From Gemmatales bacterium (lineage in GTDB: Bacteria; Planctomycetota; Planctomycetia; Gemmatales; Gemmataceae), in contig BPJP01000008.1 of NCBI GenBank assembly GCA_026004675.1, forward strand, positions 124,001 to 188,000: 64,000 bases of DNA. Direction: 5' to 3'. The position numbers and the translations under genes were made by a program. Below the pieces are notes generated by a model, which saw nothing but the letters and a program-made list of their open reading frames with translations, was not told the origin of the DNA and searched no databases. Position 1 is the first letter of the stretch; each line of letters starts with the position of its first letter. Below are positions 37,249-46,168 of the stretch, one piece after another.

Positions 37249-37320
37249 GCGGCATTTGTCCGAGTGGTCAGATGCCTCGACTCCTGCTCAAGAGGCAGGC
37301 GAAAGCGGCGTCTCGTCGCT
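37249..37320 (+). pseudogene. Truncated class II (Ser/Leu-type) tRNA remnant
   Basis: The 5' two thirds resemble a class II tRNA: GTCCGAGTGGTC D-arm, a perfect CCTGC/GCAGG anticodon stem around TCAAGAG, and a variable-arm-like GCGAAAGC. The expected T33 is C, and the T arm and 3' acceptor are missing. The position, between tRNA-Ala and the boxA-like site, suggests a decayed third spacer tRNA. Confidence 0.5.
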
Positions 37321-37323
37321 GAA

Positions 37324-37334
37324 GTTCTTTGACA
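37324..37334 (+). promoter_or_regulatory. boxA-like antitermination site before 23S
   Basis: GTTCTTTGACA resembles rRNA boxA (consensus TGCTCTTTAACA), bound by NusB/NusE. It lies about 165 bases before the 23S 5' end, where many bacteria have a second boxA. Confidence 0.45.
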
Positions 37335-37489
37335 ACTCGGTAGCGGTAAAGTTGCAAAATCACACACGGCTGGGTAGCGTGAGCTGCTTGGTCGGTGTGG
37401 TGATCTCTGCAGCCCTTAGAGAGAAAAGGATCGTTACCAACGGTAGCTTAGCTGCTCCGTCTTGGGGTGCGAAATCGTGCCGGAGGACG

Positions 37490-37507
37490 GGATGAACGCG
37501 GTCAAGC
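37490..37507 (+). other. 5' arm of the pre-23S processing stem
   Basis: The 18 bases ending TCAAGC pair with 41095-41112 (GCTTGG to CATCC) with a single G-U pair. This long-range stem brings the 23S ends together and is the expected RNase III substrate. Confidence 0.85.
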
Positions 37508-38345
37508 TACTAAGGGCGTGTGGGGGATGTCTTGGCGCCAGGAGGCGATGAAGGGCGTGGAAGACTGCGATAAGCCCGGGGGAGCTGTCAAACGAGCGTT
37601 GATCCCGGGATTCCCGAATGAGCGTGCGCTGAATCCATAGGCGTACGTGGCGAACGGAGGGAACTGAAACATCTCAGTACCTCCAGGAAAGGAAAGCAAC
37701 AGCGACTCCCTCAGTAGCGGCGAGCGAAAGCGGACCTAGCCCAAACCGGTGGGACTTGTCCTGCCGGGGTTGTAGGACCGGGCTGCCTTCAATGGCGAGA
37801 AGTTACCAAAGTTTTTCTTAGCAGAACACTTCTGGAAAGGGTGACCACAGAGGGTGATAGTCCCGTACGCGAAAGGAAAGACTCTTCTGCCCGGCACCTG
37901 AGTAGGGCCCATCACGTGAAAGTGGGTCTGAATCTGCGAGGCCCATCTCGCAAGGCTAAGTACTCCCTGGCGACCGATAGTGAACCAAGTAGGGCGACTG
38001 AAAGATGAAAAGAACCCCGATAAGGGGAGGGAAATGAACCTGAAACCACATGCCTACAAGCGGTCGGAGCCCATCTGGAGCAGCTTCTCACTGCGCTCTT
38101 TCGGCAAGAAAGGGTGGAGTGAGAAGCTGTTCGAGGGGTGACGGCGTGCCTTTTGCATAATGATCCGGCGACTTACGGTCGACAGCAAGGTTAAGCGGTT
38201 CTGCCGCGGAGCCGAAGCGAAAGCGAGTCTGAAATGGGCGTCAAGTTGTCGGCCGTAGACGCGAAACCACGTGATCTACCCATGGGCAGGATGAAGTGAG
38301 GGTAATACCTCATGGAGGTCCGAACCCACCAGTGTTGAAAAACTG

Positions 38346-38384
<39 letters not shown>

Positions 38385-39279
38385 GTGGAGATAGCTCGTT
38401 CTCTCCGAAATAACTTTAGGGTTAGCGTTTTGGTAGTTGGCAACGGGGGTAGAGCGACTGAATTCGACAGGGGGCCCACCAGGCTACCCTCCGAAACCAA
38501 ACTCCGAATACCGTTGTACCAAGCCAAGGCAGCTAGACGGCGAGGGATAAGCTTCGTCGTCGAGAGGGGAACAACCCAGACCGCCCGCTAAGGTCCCCAA
38601 GCCATGCTGAGTGCGAAAGGAAGTTGGATTCCTGAGACAGCCAGGATGTTGGCTTAGAAGCAGCCACCATTTAAAAAGTGCGTAATAGCTTACTGGTCGA
38701 GGAATCCTGCGCCGATAATGAACGGGACTAAGTATGGCACCGAAGCGGCGGGTGTCTTCGGACGCGGTAGGAGAGCGTTGCACGATAGGGTGAAGGTGGA
38801 CGGACGACGACCACTGGACGAAGTGCAAGTGATAATGCCGGAACGAGTAACGATAAAACGGGTGAGAATCCCGTTCGCCGTAAGCCTAAGGTTTCCTGGG
38901 GAAGGCAAATCCGCCCAGGGTTAGTCGGACCCTAAGACGAGGCCGAAAGGCGTAGTCGATGGACAGCAGGTTAATATTCCTGCACCAACCGTGGCGGTTG
39001 AAGGCGTAGTGCGCTGTGTGGAAGGGGAGCGCCCAGCTAGTGCGGCGTCCCGCAAGGGCGAGGGCATTTACGATCCCAAAGTCCTCGGAAGCACAGCCAA
39101 GAAAAGCTACTGCCGGACAAAACGGTTGCCCGTACTAAAACTGACACAGGTAGGCGAGATGAATATTCTAAGGCGCTCGAGAGAACGCTCGTGAAGGAAC
39201 TCGGCAAATTAACCCCGTAACTTCGGGATAAGGGGTGCCTCCTGGGGTGAATAGCTCCGGGGGGCCGCAGTGAAAGGGG

Positions 39280-39321
<42 letters not shown>

Positions 39322-39398
39322 TAAGAGGATGTATAGAGTCTGACGCCTGCCCGGTGCCGGTAAGTTAAGGAAGAGGGTTAGCCGCAAGGCGAAGCTCG

Positions 39399-40136
<738 letters not shown>

Positions 40137-40143
40137 AGCGAAG

Positions 40144-40175
<32 letters not shown>

Positions 40176-40564
40176 AGGCGTAACGACCGGACCACTGTCT
40201 CCACGAGCGACTCGGTGAAACTGTAGTTGTTGTGAAGATGCAACATACCCGCAGCTAGACGGAAAGACCCCGTGAACCTTTACTGCAGCTTAGTATTGGG
40301 TTTAGGCCCAGCATGCGTAGTGTAGGTGGGAGGCTATGAACTGGGTACTCCGGTACTCAGGGAGCCGCAAGATGAAACACCACCCTTGTTGTGCTTGAAT
40401 TCTAACCCCGTCCCGTGAATCCGGGCGGAGGACAGTGCTAAGTGGGCAGTTTGACTGGGGCGGTCTCCTCCAAAAAAGTAACGGAGGAGCCCAAAGGTAC
40501 CCTCAGCCTGGTTGGCAATCAGGCAAAGAGCGCAAAGGTACAAGGGTGCTTGACTGCGAGACCC

Positions 40565-40608
<44 letters not shown>

Positions 40609-40635
40609 GCTGGATGGAAAGGCCGTCGCTCAACA

Positions 40636-40671
<36 letters not shown>

Positions 40672-40692
40672 TCTGAGCGTTCACAGCGGCGA

Positions 40693-40736
<44 letters not shown>

Positions 40737-40778
40737 GAGAAGCTCCCAAGGGTTTGGCTGTTCGCCAATGAAAGCGGT

Positions 40779-40816
<38 letters not shown>

Positions 40817-41197
40817 CCCTATCTGCTGCGGGCGCAGGAGACTTGAGAAGATTTCTCCCTAGTACGAGAGGATTGGGAGGGACGTACCTCTGGTGTGCCA
40901 GTTGTCGCGCTAGCGGCACCGCTGGGTAGCTACGTACGGAAAGGATAAACGCTGAAGGCATATAAGCGTGAAGCCCCCTTCAAGATTAGGTCTCCTTTTC
41001 CATCGGAATGAAGGCTCCTGGAAGACCACCAGGTCGATAGGCCGGGTGTGTAAGCACAGTAATGTGTTTAGCTAACCGGTACTAATAGCCGAACGCTTGG
41101 CCGCGTTCATCCTTTTCTCCGGACGCAGATTTCCTCTTTACCGCTACCTGTTGATATACCACGCCGGTCGAGCCGGTTCGCTCCCGGCGAAGCAGCT

Positions 41198-41306
41198 TCC
41201 GGTGACGTTACCTGGATGGCCACACCCGTTCCCATTCCGAACACGGCCGTTAAGCATCCAGGGCCGATGGTAGTGCCTACAGGCGCGAGAGTAGGTTATC
41301 GCCGGA
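41198..41306 (+). rRNA. rrf: 5S ribosomal RNA
   Basis: 109 bases from TCCGGTGACG to ATCGCCGGA, which pair at the ends. The conserved loop CCCATTCCGAACACGG and the GATGGTAGT block are present. It lies 95 bases after 23S. Confidence 0.95.
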
Positions 41307-41314
41307 TTTATTTG

Positions 41315-41346
41315 AAAAGCCCGACGGCTTCCGCCGCCGGGCTTTT
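41315..41346 (+). terminator. Terminator of the rRNA operon
   Basis: AAAAGCCCGACGGC pairs with GCCGCCGGGCTTTT with a single mismatch; the stem is flanked by A and T runs. It begins 8 bases after 5S. Confidence 0.9.
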
Positions 41347-41537
41347 CCATGCGCTTACCTCTCACCCCGCATTTCTTGCGACCGTTTACATTCAGGCAAA
41401 TCCTCCGATCCGACAGGTTCTTGTCGATGGTCAAACTCCTCCGTTCCGTTCTTATGCCCGTTTCGCTTTGCGATCCGAGAACGCCGGTTTCGCTTTTTTC
41501 TTGTTTGCTTTCGCTGCCTGAATGTAGTACTCTAAAT

Positions 41538-41552
41538 GGCAGGTAACCTGCC
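41538..41552. promoter_or_regulatory. Palindromic operator-like site
   Basis: GGCAGGTAACCTGCC is a perfect 7-base dyad with a 1-base centre, about 49 bases before the DUF1549 start. It could bind a dimeric regulator or form an RNA hairpin in the leader. Confidence 0.35.
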
Positions 41553-41600
41553 TGCCCGCCCGTTCATCCCTTCGCCCGCCTGCCTGACAAAGGATGAGCC

Positions 41601-43223
41601 ATGACAATGCGACTTTGGTTCCTGCCTTGCATGCTTCTGGTTTCTGTCTCGACTCTCCGAGCACAATCTCTGCACGAGCGGATCGATCAGATGATCGAGT
41701 CGACGCCTGGCTTCGGGAATATCGCGGCACCGATGTCTTCCGATGCCGAATTCCTCCGCCGGGTTTACCTCGATTTGACTGGCTCGATTCCTCCGTTCGA
41801 GGTTGCCCAGCAGTTTCTTGCCGACAAGTCGCCGAACAAAAGGCAAACGCTGATCGACCGACTTTTGCGTTCGCCGGAGTACGCCCGGCGCATGCAACAG
41901 TTTTTCGATGTGATGCTGATGGAACGGCGACCCACAAAGCGCGTGCCCGAAGCCGATTTCCAAGAATACTTGAGGCAATCGTTCGCCGATAACAAGCCGT
42001 GGGATCAATTGGTTCGGGAGATACTGTCCGCAGATGGTGATGATCCGAAACTTCGTCCTGCCTCCCGTTTTATGCTGGACCGCGATGCGGAACCGAACCA
42101 GCTGACTCGTGATATCAGCCGATTGTTTCTGGGCATGAACTTGCATTGTGCCCAATGCCACGACCACCCTGTCGTCCGCAGCTATAAGCAGGAGGATTAT
42201 TACGGAATTTACGCGTTCTTGAGTCGAACGTTTATTTTCACCGATAAAAAGCGCAAGAACCTGGCGGTCTTGGCGGAGAAAGCGGAAGGGGACGTTACGT
42301 TCGTGTCGGTCTTCGACCCGACCAAGACGCAGAAGACGACCATGCCGCGCATGCCCGGTTTGCCGCCCATCAAAGTTCCCAACTTCAAGAAAGGAGAGGA
42401 ATACCAGGTCAAGCCGGCCAAGGGGGTCAGGCCGGTTCCGAAATTCAGTTGGCGTGCCCAGTTGGCAAAGGAGATTACATCACCTGAAAATGTTCGTTTT
42501 CGTCGCAACATTGCCAATCGACTCTGGCAGATGATGATGGGACGCGGCTTGGTCGACCCGGTCGATTTCGACCATCCCGACAATCCGCCGTCGCATCCCG
42601 ACTTGCTGGCGCTATTAGCCGACGAATTCGCCAGCCACCGCTACGATATCCGCTGGTTCGTGCGGGAATTAGCGCTGACACGGACGTATCAGCGGTCGAG
42701 CATGCTTTCTGCCGGCGCGACGGAGGTCCCGCCGGATCGTTTCGCCGTCGCCAACCTGAAGCCGCTAAGCCCGGAACAACTGGCACAAAGCATGATGGAG
42801 GCGACCGGATCGACTGCGAATATACGGCGTGCCTTGGGGAGCAAACTGACAGAACAGGCTCTTTATGCTCGCTTGAAACCGGCCATTGCCCAATTCGTCC
42901 GCACGTTCGGCGCTCAGCCTGGCGAGCCAGAGGGTGATGATTTCGAAGTCACGATCGACCAGACGTTGTTTATCACCAATGGCCCCTTGATCCGAAGCTG
43001 GCTGAAACCATCAGGCGAGAACTTGCTTGCCCGCCTCGAAAAAGTCGAGGATGCGAAGCAAATTGCGGCCATCCTCTTTTTGAGCATTTTCACCCGCCAG
43101 CCCAGCGACGAGGAAACGAAGGATGTCGCTGACTATTTGCGGGGACGAACCGACCGGACCCAAGCTTTGCAGGAAATCGCCTGGGCTCTGCTTGCTTCCA
43201 ACGAATTTCGTTTCAATCATTGA
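41601..43223 (+). CDS. Exported DUF1549-domain protein with a CxxCH motif
   Basis: 540 residues. A signal peptide (MRLWFLPCMLLVSVSTLRA) precedes DUF1549 (FLRRVYLDLTGSIPPFEVAQ). The heme-like or redox motif CAQCHDHP follows, then a DUF1553-like region (NIANRLWQMMMGRGLVDPVD, DIRWFVRELALTRTYQRSS). This planctomycete family accompanies DUF1501 genes; its function is unknown, possibly periplasmic electron transfer or glycan metabolism. It is followed by the DUF1501 gene after 37 bases. Confidence 0.9.
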   Translation: MTMRLWFLPCMLLVSVSTLRAQSLHERIDQMIESTPGFGNIAAPMSSDAEFLRRVYLDLTGSIPPFEVAQQFLADKSPNKRQTLIDRLLRSPEYARRMQQFFDVMLMERRPTKRVPEADFQEYLRQSFADNKPWDQLVREILSADGDDPKLRPASRFMLDRDAEPNQLTRDISRLFLGMNLHCAQCHDHPVVRSYKQEDYYGIYAFLSRTFIFTDKKRKNLAVLAEKAEGDVTFVSVFDPTKTQKTTMPRMPGLPPIKVPNFKKGEEYQVKPAKGVRPVPKFSWRAQLAKEITSPENVRFRRNIANRLWQMMMGRGLVDPVDFDHPDNPPSHPDLLALLADEFASHRYDIRWFVRELALTRTYQRSSMLSAGATEVPPDRFAVANLKPLSPEQLAQSMMEATGSTANIRRALGSKLTEQALYARLKPAIAQFVRTFGAQPGEPEGDDFEVTIDQTLFITNGPLIRSWLKPSGENLLARLEKVEDAKQIAAILFLSIFTRQPSDEETKDVADYLRGRTDRTQALQEIAWALLASNEFRFNH

Positions 43224-43260
43224 TCGAACTTTCGCCCTGACCACCAGAGATGGGGGATGG

Positions 43261-44553
43261 ATGATGAAATGCACTTATGCATGCAACTCGGCTGAGCACG
43301 AGGTATCGCGTCGGCAGTTTCTGGCCGGCTCGGCGTCTGCAGCTTTGGGCGCCATGGGTTTCAGCGGCATGGTGACGCCCGCGGCAGCCAAACAGTTGGA
43401 AAAATCCCAAAAGCGAGTGTTGTTGATCTGGCTTGCTGGCGGCGTCAGCCAACTGGAAACTTGGGATCCCAAACCGGGAACGCCTACCGGCGGGCCGTTC
43501 CAGGCGATCCCGACATCCGTCCCCGGCGTGCACATCAGTGAATTGCTGCCGCACACCGCCAAACAGATGCATCGGATGGCATTGATTCGTGGTATCAACA
43601 CCCGCGAAAACAACCACGCCAAAGGCGCCATCATCATGCATACCGGCAGGCCAGAAGACCCGCGAACCAATTATCCTCATCTCGGCTCAGCGATGGCCAA
43701 ACTGCTTGGCCCCGAAGATTCTCCCTTGCCGGGCTACATCCATGTCACTCCGCGCGGTGCTGCCGGCTTCAACAAGAAAGATGCAGGTTTCCTTGGCCCG
43801 AAATATGCTTCGATCACCCTTGCGGACGGCAAGCCTCCGGAGAACCTGCTGCGGCCCAAGGAACTCTCCGTTCAGTCGGACCTCAAACGCAACCAGTTAA
43901 GAGAAAAACTGAACCGCCGCTTCGGCCAGCGACGCCGAACCGCTGACACCGAAATCTACACACAGTCATACGAGCAGGCGTTGCAGTTGATGGCACGCCA
44001 TCGCATCTTCGACAATACCCACGAATCACCCAAATATCTCGATCTGTACGGTCGGCACGACTTCGGGCAACACTGTCTGCTCGCTCGTCGAATGCTGGAA
44101 GCCGGTGTCACCTTCGTCAAGGTGACGCACTCCAACTACGATACTCACCACGAAAACTTCAATTTCCACATCGAACAGATGGGAGAATTCGACAAGACAT
44201 TCGCCACGCTACTGGATGATCTCGCTGATCGCGGCATGCTGGATAGTACGCTGGTGATCGTGATGTCCGAATTCGGTCGCACACCGAGGATCAACCAGCG
44301 CTTCGGTCGCGATCACTGGGGAACGGCGTGGTCGATCGCATTGGCCGGCTGCGGCATTAAGGGGGGCGCTGTAGCCGGCAAAACCAACGCCCACGGGACT
44401 GCCGTCGTGGATCGCCAGGTCAACGGCGGGCACCTCTTCCACACCTACTTCCGCGCCCTCGGCCTCAACAGCAAACGCAACTACTACATCAACCAGCAAC
44501 CCATCCCCATGGCCGACCCGAAAGCTGAGGCCATCGAGGAAATCCTGGCGTAA
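43261..44553 (+). CDS. Tat-exported DUF1501 protein (sulfatase-like fold)
   Basis: 430 residues. A twin-arginine signal (SRRQFLAGSASAALGAMG) is followed by VLLIWLAGGVSQLETWDPKP, EFGRTPRINQRFGRDHWG and NGGHLFHTYFRALGLN, diagnostic of DUF1501. The family is distantly related to alkaline phosphatase/sulfatase enzymes; activity is not established. It forms the classical planctomycete pair with the upstream DUF1549 gene. Two ATGs (43261 and 43264) are equally possible. Confidence 0.92.
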   Translation: MMKCTYACNSAEHEVSRRQFLAGSASAALGAMGFSGMVTPAAAKQLEKSQKRVLLIWLAGGVSQLETWDPKPGTPTGGPFQAIPTSVPGVHISELLPHTAKQMHRMALIRGINTRENNHAKGAIIMHTGRPEDPRTNYPHLGSAMAKLLGPEDSPLPGYIHVTPRGAAGFNKKDAGFLGPKYASITLADGKPPENLLRPKELSVQSDLKRNQLREKLNRRFGQRRRTADTEIYTQSYEQALQLMARHRIFDNTHESPKYLDLYGRHDFGQHCLLARRMLEAGVTFVKVTHSNYDTHHENFNFHIEQMGEFDKTFATLLDDLADRGMLDSTLVIVMSEFGRTPRINQRFGRDHWGTAWSIALAGCGIKGGAVAGKTNAHGTAVVDRQVNGGHLFHTYFRALGLNSKRNYYINQQPIPMADPKAEAIEEILA

Positions 44554-44575
44554 ACGCCAACCAGCACAACCAATG

Positions 44576-44609
44576 GCGAAACCCGGCTTCTTCCCGAACC
44601 GGGTTTCGC
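44576..44609 (+). terminator. Hairpin after the DUF1501 gene
   Basis: GCGAAACCCGG and CCGGGTTTCGC form an 11-bp perfect stem with a 12-base loop. The T tract is weak. It may separate the DUF1501 gene from the WD40 gene or stabilise the mRNA. Confidence 0.6.
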
Positions 44610-44660
44610 CTCTCGTCAACGTCAGGCGTTGAGCGCCGAACCAAATTGGAGAACCGTCCC

Positions 44661-45638
44661 ATGGCGAATCCCAAATCGACCAGGCTGGTCCAGACGTACA
44701 AGCACACCAGTCCAGGCATCGCTTGTCGATTCGATCCGACAGGAAACTACCTTTTCGTCAGTTCCCAGGACAACGCCATTCAGCGCTGGAACCTTGGCGA
44801 TGGCAAGATGGTGCTGTTCCAAGGGCACAAAAGCTGGGTACGCGGCATCGCATTCCATCCTGCAGCCAAAACCATGTACAGCGGCGATTACGCAGGCAAA
44901 ATCCTCGCCTGGCCGATCGATGCTGCCAAACCGCAACCTGCCAAAATCATCGATGCCCATCAGGGATGGGTACGCGCGGTTGCTGTCAGTCCGGACGGTT
45001 CGCTCCTGGCCAGTGCTGGCAACGACCACCTGGTCAAGCTCTGGTCCCTTCCCGAAGGCAAACTGAGTCGCGAATTCGCTGGCCATGATTGCCATGTTTA
45101 CAACGTCTGTTTTCATCCTGACGGCAAAACGCTCGTCTCTGCGGACCATAAAGGCGCTGTCCACGCCTGGGATCTCGCCTCCGGCAAAATCGTCAAGTCA
45201 TTCGACGCCAGCGTCCTGGCCAAATACGACACCACCTTTCGTGCCACGATCGGCGGCATCCGCAGCATGACATTCAATGCCGACGGCTCCCTCCTTGCCT
45301 GTGCCGGCATCACTGGTGTGACCAACGCCTTTGCGGGTATAGGCAATCCGATCGTTCTGCTTTTCGATTACCAGTCGGGCAAGAAAATCCAGTCCCTTGT
45401 TCCAAGCGCCAGCTTTCGTGGCACGGCATGGGGCGTCGAGTTTCATCCCGAAGGCTTCATCATTGGCGTCGGCGGCGGACAGGGAGGAGCCTTGTGGTAC
45501 TGGAAAGCCAACCAAAACAAAGCGTTTCACACCGTCAAACTTCCCAACGTGGCCAGAGACTTGAGCCTGCATCGCGACGGCAAACGGCTGGCCATCCCGT
45601 TTTACGATAATTGTGCCCGTGTCTATGCGATGTCGTGA
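44661..45638 (+). CDS. WD40-repeat beta-propeller protein
   Basis: 325 residues. About six to seven WD40 blades are visible, e.g. FDPTGNYLFVSSQDNAIQRW, GHKSWVRGIAFHPAAKTMYS, AVSPDGSLLASAGNDHLVKL and FHPDGKTLVSADHKGAVHAW. No signal peptide is seen. ATG 44661 follows GGAG with a 9-base spacer; an earlier TTG is possible. WD40 proteins commonly accompany DUF1549/DUF1501 genes in planctomycetes and probably act as protein scaffolds. Confidence 0.88.
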   Translation: MANPKSTRLVQTYKHTSPGIACRFDPTGNYLFVSSQDNAIQRWNLGDGKMVLFQGHKSWVRGIAFHPAAKTMYSGDYAGKILAWPIDAAKPQPAKIIDAHQGWVRAVAVSPDGSLLASAGNDHLVKLWSLPEGKLSREFAGHDCHVYNVCFHPDGKTLVSADHKGAVHAWDLASGKIVKSFDASVLAKYDTTFRATIGGIRSMTFNADGSLLACAGITGVTNAFAGIGNPIVLLFDYQSGKKIQSLVPSASFRGTAWGVEFHPEGFIIGVGGGQGGALWYWKANQNKAFHTVKLPNVARDLSLHRDGKRLAIPFYDNCARVYAMS

Positions 45639-45798
45639 ACACCTGTCCGATGTCTGGGCTTTTTGACGCACTTGTTGCCAGATCTGGCAGCAAAGTCGTC
45701 GTCGCACGACAATTCTCGCGACTTTTTCCGTCTTTTCTTCCCGCCGCAACCGCTTACGTCAGCGAAACTTAGAAAATTTACCGTTTCTATGTGAAAAG

Positions 45799-45814
45799 TT
45801 GGCACAGTGCTTGC
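45799..45814 (+). promoter_or_regulatory. Sigma-54 (-24/-12) promoter
   Basis: TTGGCAC at 45799-45805 and TTGC at 45811-45814 match the consensus TTGGCAC-N5-TTGC exactly, with 10 bases between the GG and GC dinucleotides. It is 78 bases before the small gene and in a non-coding gap. Confidence 0.75.
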
Positions 45815-45891
45815 GTACAATATTCAGTGGAAGTGCACGATAAACAGTTAGGTACTTCCAGATCGCTCAACACCAAGAGAGGGGGCTGACC

Positions 45892-46092
45892 ATGAGCAGC
45901 GAATTTCTTGTGCAGAAGGCGGGCTTGCAAGGAGATAACTGGAAAACCGTTTGCCGGGGCAGTGAGGAGAAAGCCCGCGAGGTTTTGCGCCGGCAGCTCA
46001 AGTACCATTCCATCGGCCGGTTCCGCCTGCTCGACCCCGAAGGAAAGGTGATTGAGGAACACAAGGCACGACCCATTTTCAGCAGAAACTAA
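45892..46092 (+). CDS. Small conserved-looking protein of unknown function (66 aa)
   Basis: 66 residues, basic: SSEFLVQKAGLQGDNWKTVC at the start, then SEEKAREVLRRQLKYHSIGR and a FRLLDPEGKVIEEHKARP strand pair. No signal peptide, membrane helix or known domain was recognised. It has a G-rich purine ribosome-binding region before ATG, a consensus sigma-54 promoter upstream and a strong terminator downstream, so it looks like a genuine monocistronic gene. Sigma-54 control implies activation by an enhancer-binding protein in response to a signal such as nitrogen, envelope or surface state. Function unknown. Confidence 0.75.
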   Translation: MSSEFLVQKAGLQGDNWKTVCRGSEEKAREVLRRQLKYHSIGRFRLLDPEGKVIEEHKARPIFSRN

Positions 46093-46119
46093 CTTGCTAT
46101 TCGCTCGACGATCATACTG

Positions 46120-46145
46120 CACCCGCCGCTTGCGGCGGGTGTTTT
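46120..46145 (+). terminator. Intrinsic terminator of the 66-aa gene
   Basis: CACCCGCCG and CGGCGGGTG form a 9-bp perfect stem with a CTTG loop, followed by TTTT. Confidence 0.9.
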
Positions 46146-46168
46146 CGTTAACGAAGGTGGCTGGCTGA

